In this document: positions 63,115-64,000 of the stretch, one piece after another
Layout of the letters: every line of letters starts with the position of its first letter
How positions within the stretch are numbered: position 1 is the first letter of the stretch
DNA from: Brachynemurus nebulosus
Lineage: Eukaryota > Arthropoda > Insecta > Neuroptera > Myrmeleontidae
Assembly (NCBI GenBank): GCA_035578155.1
Contig: JAPWDM010000005.1
Span: forward strand, 47,448,954 to 47,512,953
DNA: 64,000 nt
Direction of reading: 5' to 3'
Made by a program: the position numbers and the translations under genes
Notes under the pieces: model-generated
What the model saw: the letters and a program-made list of their open reading frames with translations, nothing else
Databases searched by the model: none
Told to the model about the DNA's origin: nothing

Positions 63115-63970
63115 ACTGCCATATAGTTGGCAGTCGAAAAATTTCTTTTAAATTGAAAATACTTTTATTCGATTGGGAATCATTTGGGAAAGTTTAGGAA
63201 TATAATTTTTTTTATTTAGGACATTATAATTAGTGAGTAATTAATTAGTCTTTTTTTAGCGTATAGTTAGCAGACATGAAAATAAAAAATATTTAATTTT
63301 ACGTTATTTGATAGTAAATAGTTTGGGAAGAACATTAAAATTAATCACACCATTTGGGAATTCATAATTAATTAATTATGCCGATTTTTCTGTTTACGAT
63401 TTTACTTGTACAATATATTTAATGACTGACGCCACTGACTAATATGGCGGCAAAATTCAAACACTTTTGTATGTTAAAATTATGAATTATTTTTCATACT
63501 GTACTTCATTAGCATGTTGTATATTATAACATAACTTTTCAATTCATACTTTCCGTCAATAAAATTATGTAAAATGTAAATATACAACATACTAATGAAG
63601 TACAGTTCGAAAAATAATTCATAATTTTAACATACAAAAGTGTTTGAATTTTGGCGTCAGTCATTAAATATATTGTACATGTAAAATCGTAAACAGAAAA
63701 ATCGGCATAATTAATTAATTATGAATTCCCAAATGGTGTGATTAATTTTAATGTTCTTCCCAAACTATTTACTATCAAATAACGTAAAATTAAATATTTT
63801 TTATTTTCATGTCTGCTAACTATACGCTAAAAAAAGACTAATTAATTACTCACTAATTACAATGTACTAAATAAAAAAATTATATTCCTAAATTTTCCCA
63901 AATGATTCCCAATCGAATAAAAGTATTTTCAATTTAAAAGAAATTTTTCGACTGCTAACTATATAGCAGT
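63115..63970. mobile_element. 856-bp foldback element with about 400-bp inverted arms
   Basis: The arms are 63115-63524 and 63580-63970, almost perfectly complementary apart from a 17-19-bp insert in the left arm around 63436. The central loop is 55 bp. The ends ACTGCCATATAGTTGGCAGT and their complement are flanked by the same 9 bp, CTTACAAGG. No ORF of note. Long TIRs with a 9-bp duplication fit a Mutator-like (MULE) non-autonomous element. Confidence 0.88.
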
Positions 63971-64000
63971 CTTACAAGGAGATGCAGCCAGAGTGAAATT

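Larger units (their letters stand above)
51140..64000. other. Gene-free, repeat-dense region
   Basis: No exon of a cellular gene was recognised. It consists of degenerate tandem repeats (for example units with AAATTACACTGTAG at 51452 and 51582), MITEs, a hAT remnant, four classes of tandem array and (TA)n tracts, ending in a large foldback. Confidence 0.5.

Noticed and set aside
1..64000. CRISPR arrays, operons, tRNA and rRNA genes
   Set aside because: Tandem repeats here have no spacer pattern, genes are spliced and eukaryotic, and no tRNA B-box/cloverleaf or rRNA core was recognised.

Overview
The window is AT-rich animal nuclear DNA with spliced genes, long introns and many small DNA-transposon relics. 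Gene content and intron style suggest an arthropod, probably an insect; species and order cannot be fixed from the sequence. Four gene models stand on firm ground and a fifth locus is probable. All models were built by hand by joining exons at GT/AG sites with matching phase.

Region 1 (1-7,800): the 3' part of a Brachyury-type T-box gene (byn, + strand, four exons, 5' end outside the window). Its last intron holds a tandem repeat of 103-bp period, each unit of which carries a perfect heat-shock-element consensus, and two MITEs.

Region 2 (7,779-25,900): an orthologue of GOPC/PIST, the Golgi-associated PDZ and coiled-coil protein (+ strand, seven exons). After the PDZ domain it is predicted to carry an unusual 714-residue disordered tail encoded by one exon. 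A seven-exon gene for a secreted coiled-coil glycoprotein lies antisense within its 12.7-kb second intron (8,511-13,177).

Region 3 (25,900-32,800): AT-rich intergenic DNA with foldback and hAT-type relics and no recognisable gene.

Region 4 (32,826-34,209): selenophosphate synthetase 2 (SPS2, - strand, three exons). It has an in-frame UGA at the catalytic selenocysteine position and, just past the stop codon, a foldable SECIS element. The organism therefore probably still makes selenoproteins, a trait lost in several insect orders. A 1-kb hAT-type element sits 130 bp upstream of the start codon.

Region 5 (46,400-51,150): four related small exons on the - strand, each encoding one transmembrane helix followed by a stop. 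Three lie in a tandem array with splice acceptors and downstream donors. The fourth is a complete 27-codon ORF with its own ATG. This looks like an alternative-terminal-exon locus or a microprotein cluster, and I regard it as the best candidate for something undescribed.

The rest (35,000-46,400 and 51,200-64,000) is non-coding: several tandem repeats (103, 120, 157, about 160 and 266 bp), (TA)n tracts, TIR elements with readable target-site duplications, a hAT transposase remnant, and an 856-bp foldback element with a 9-bp duplication at the right edge. No rRNA, tRNA or CRISPR was seen.
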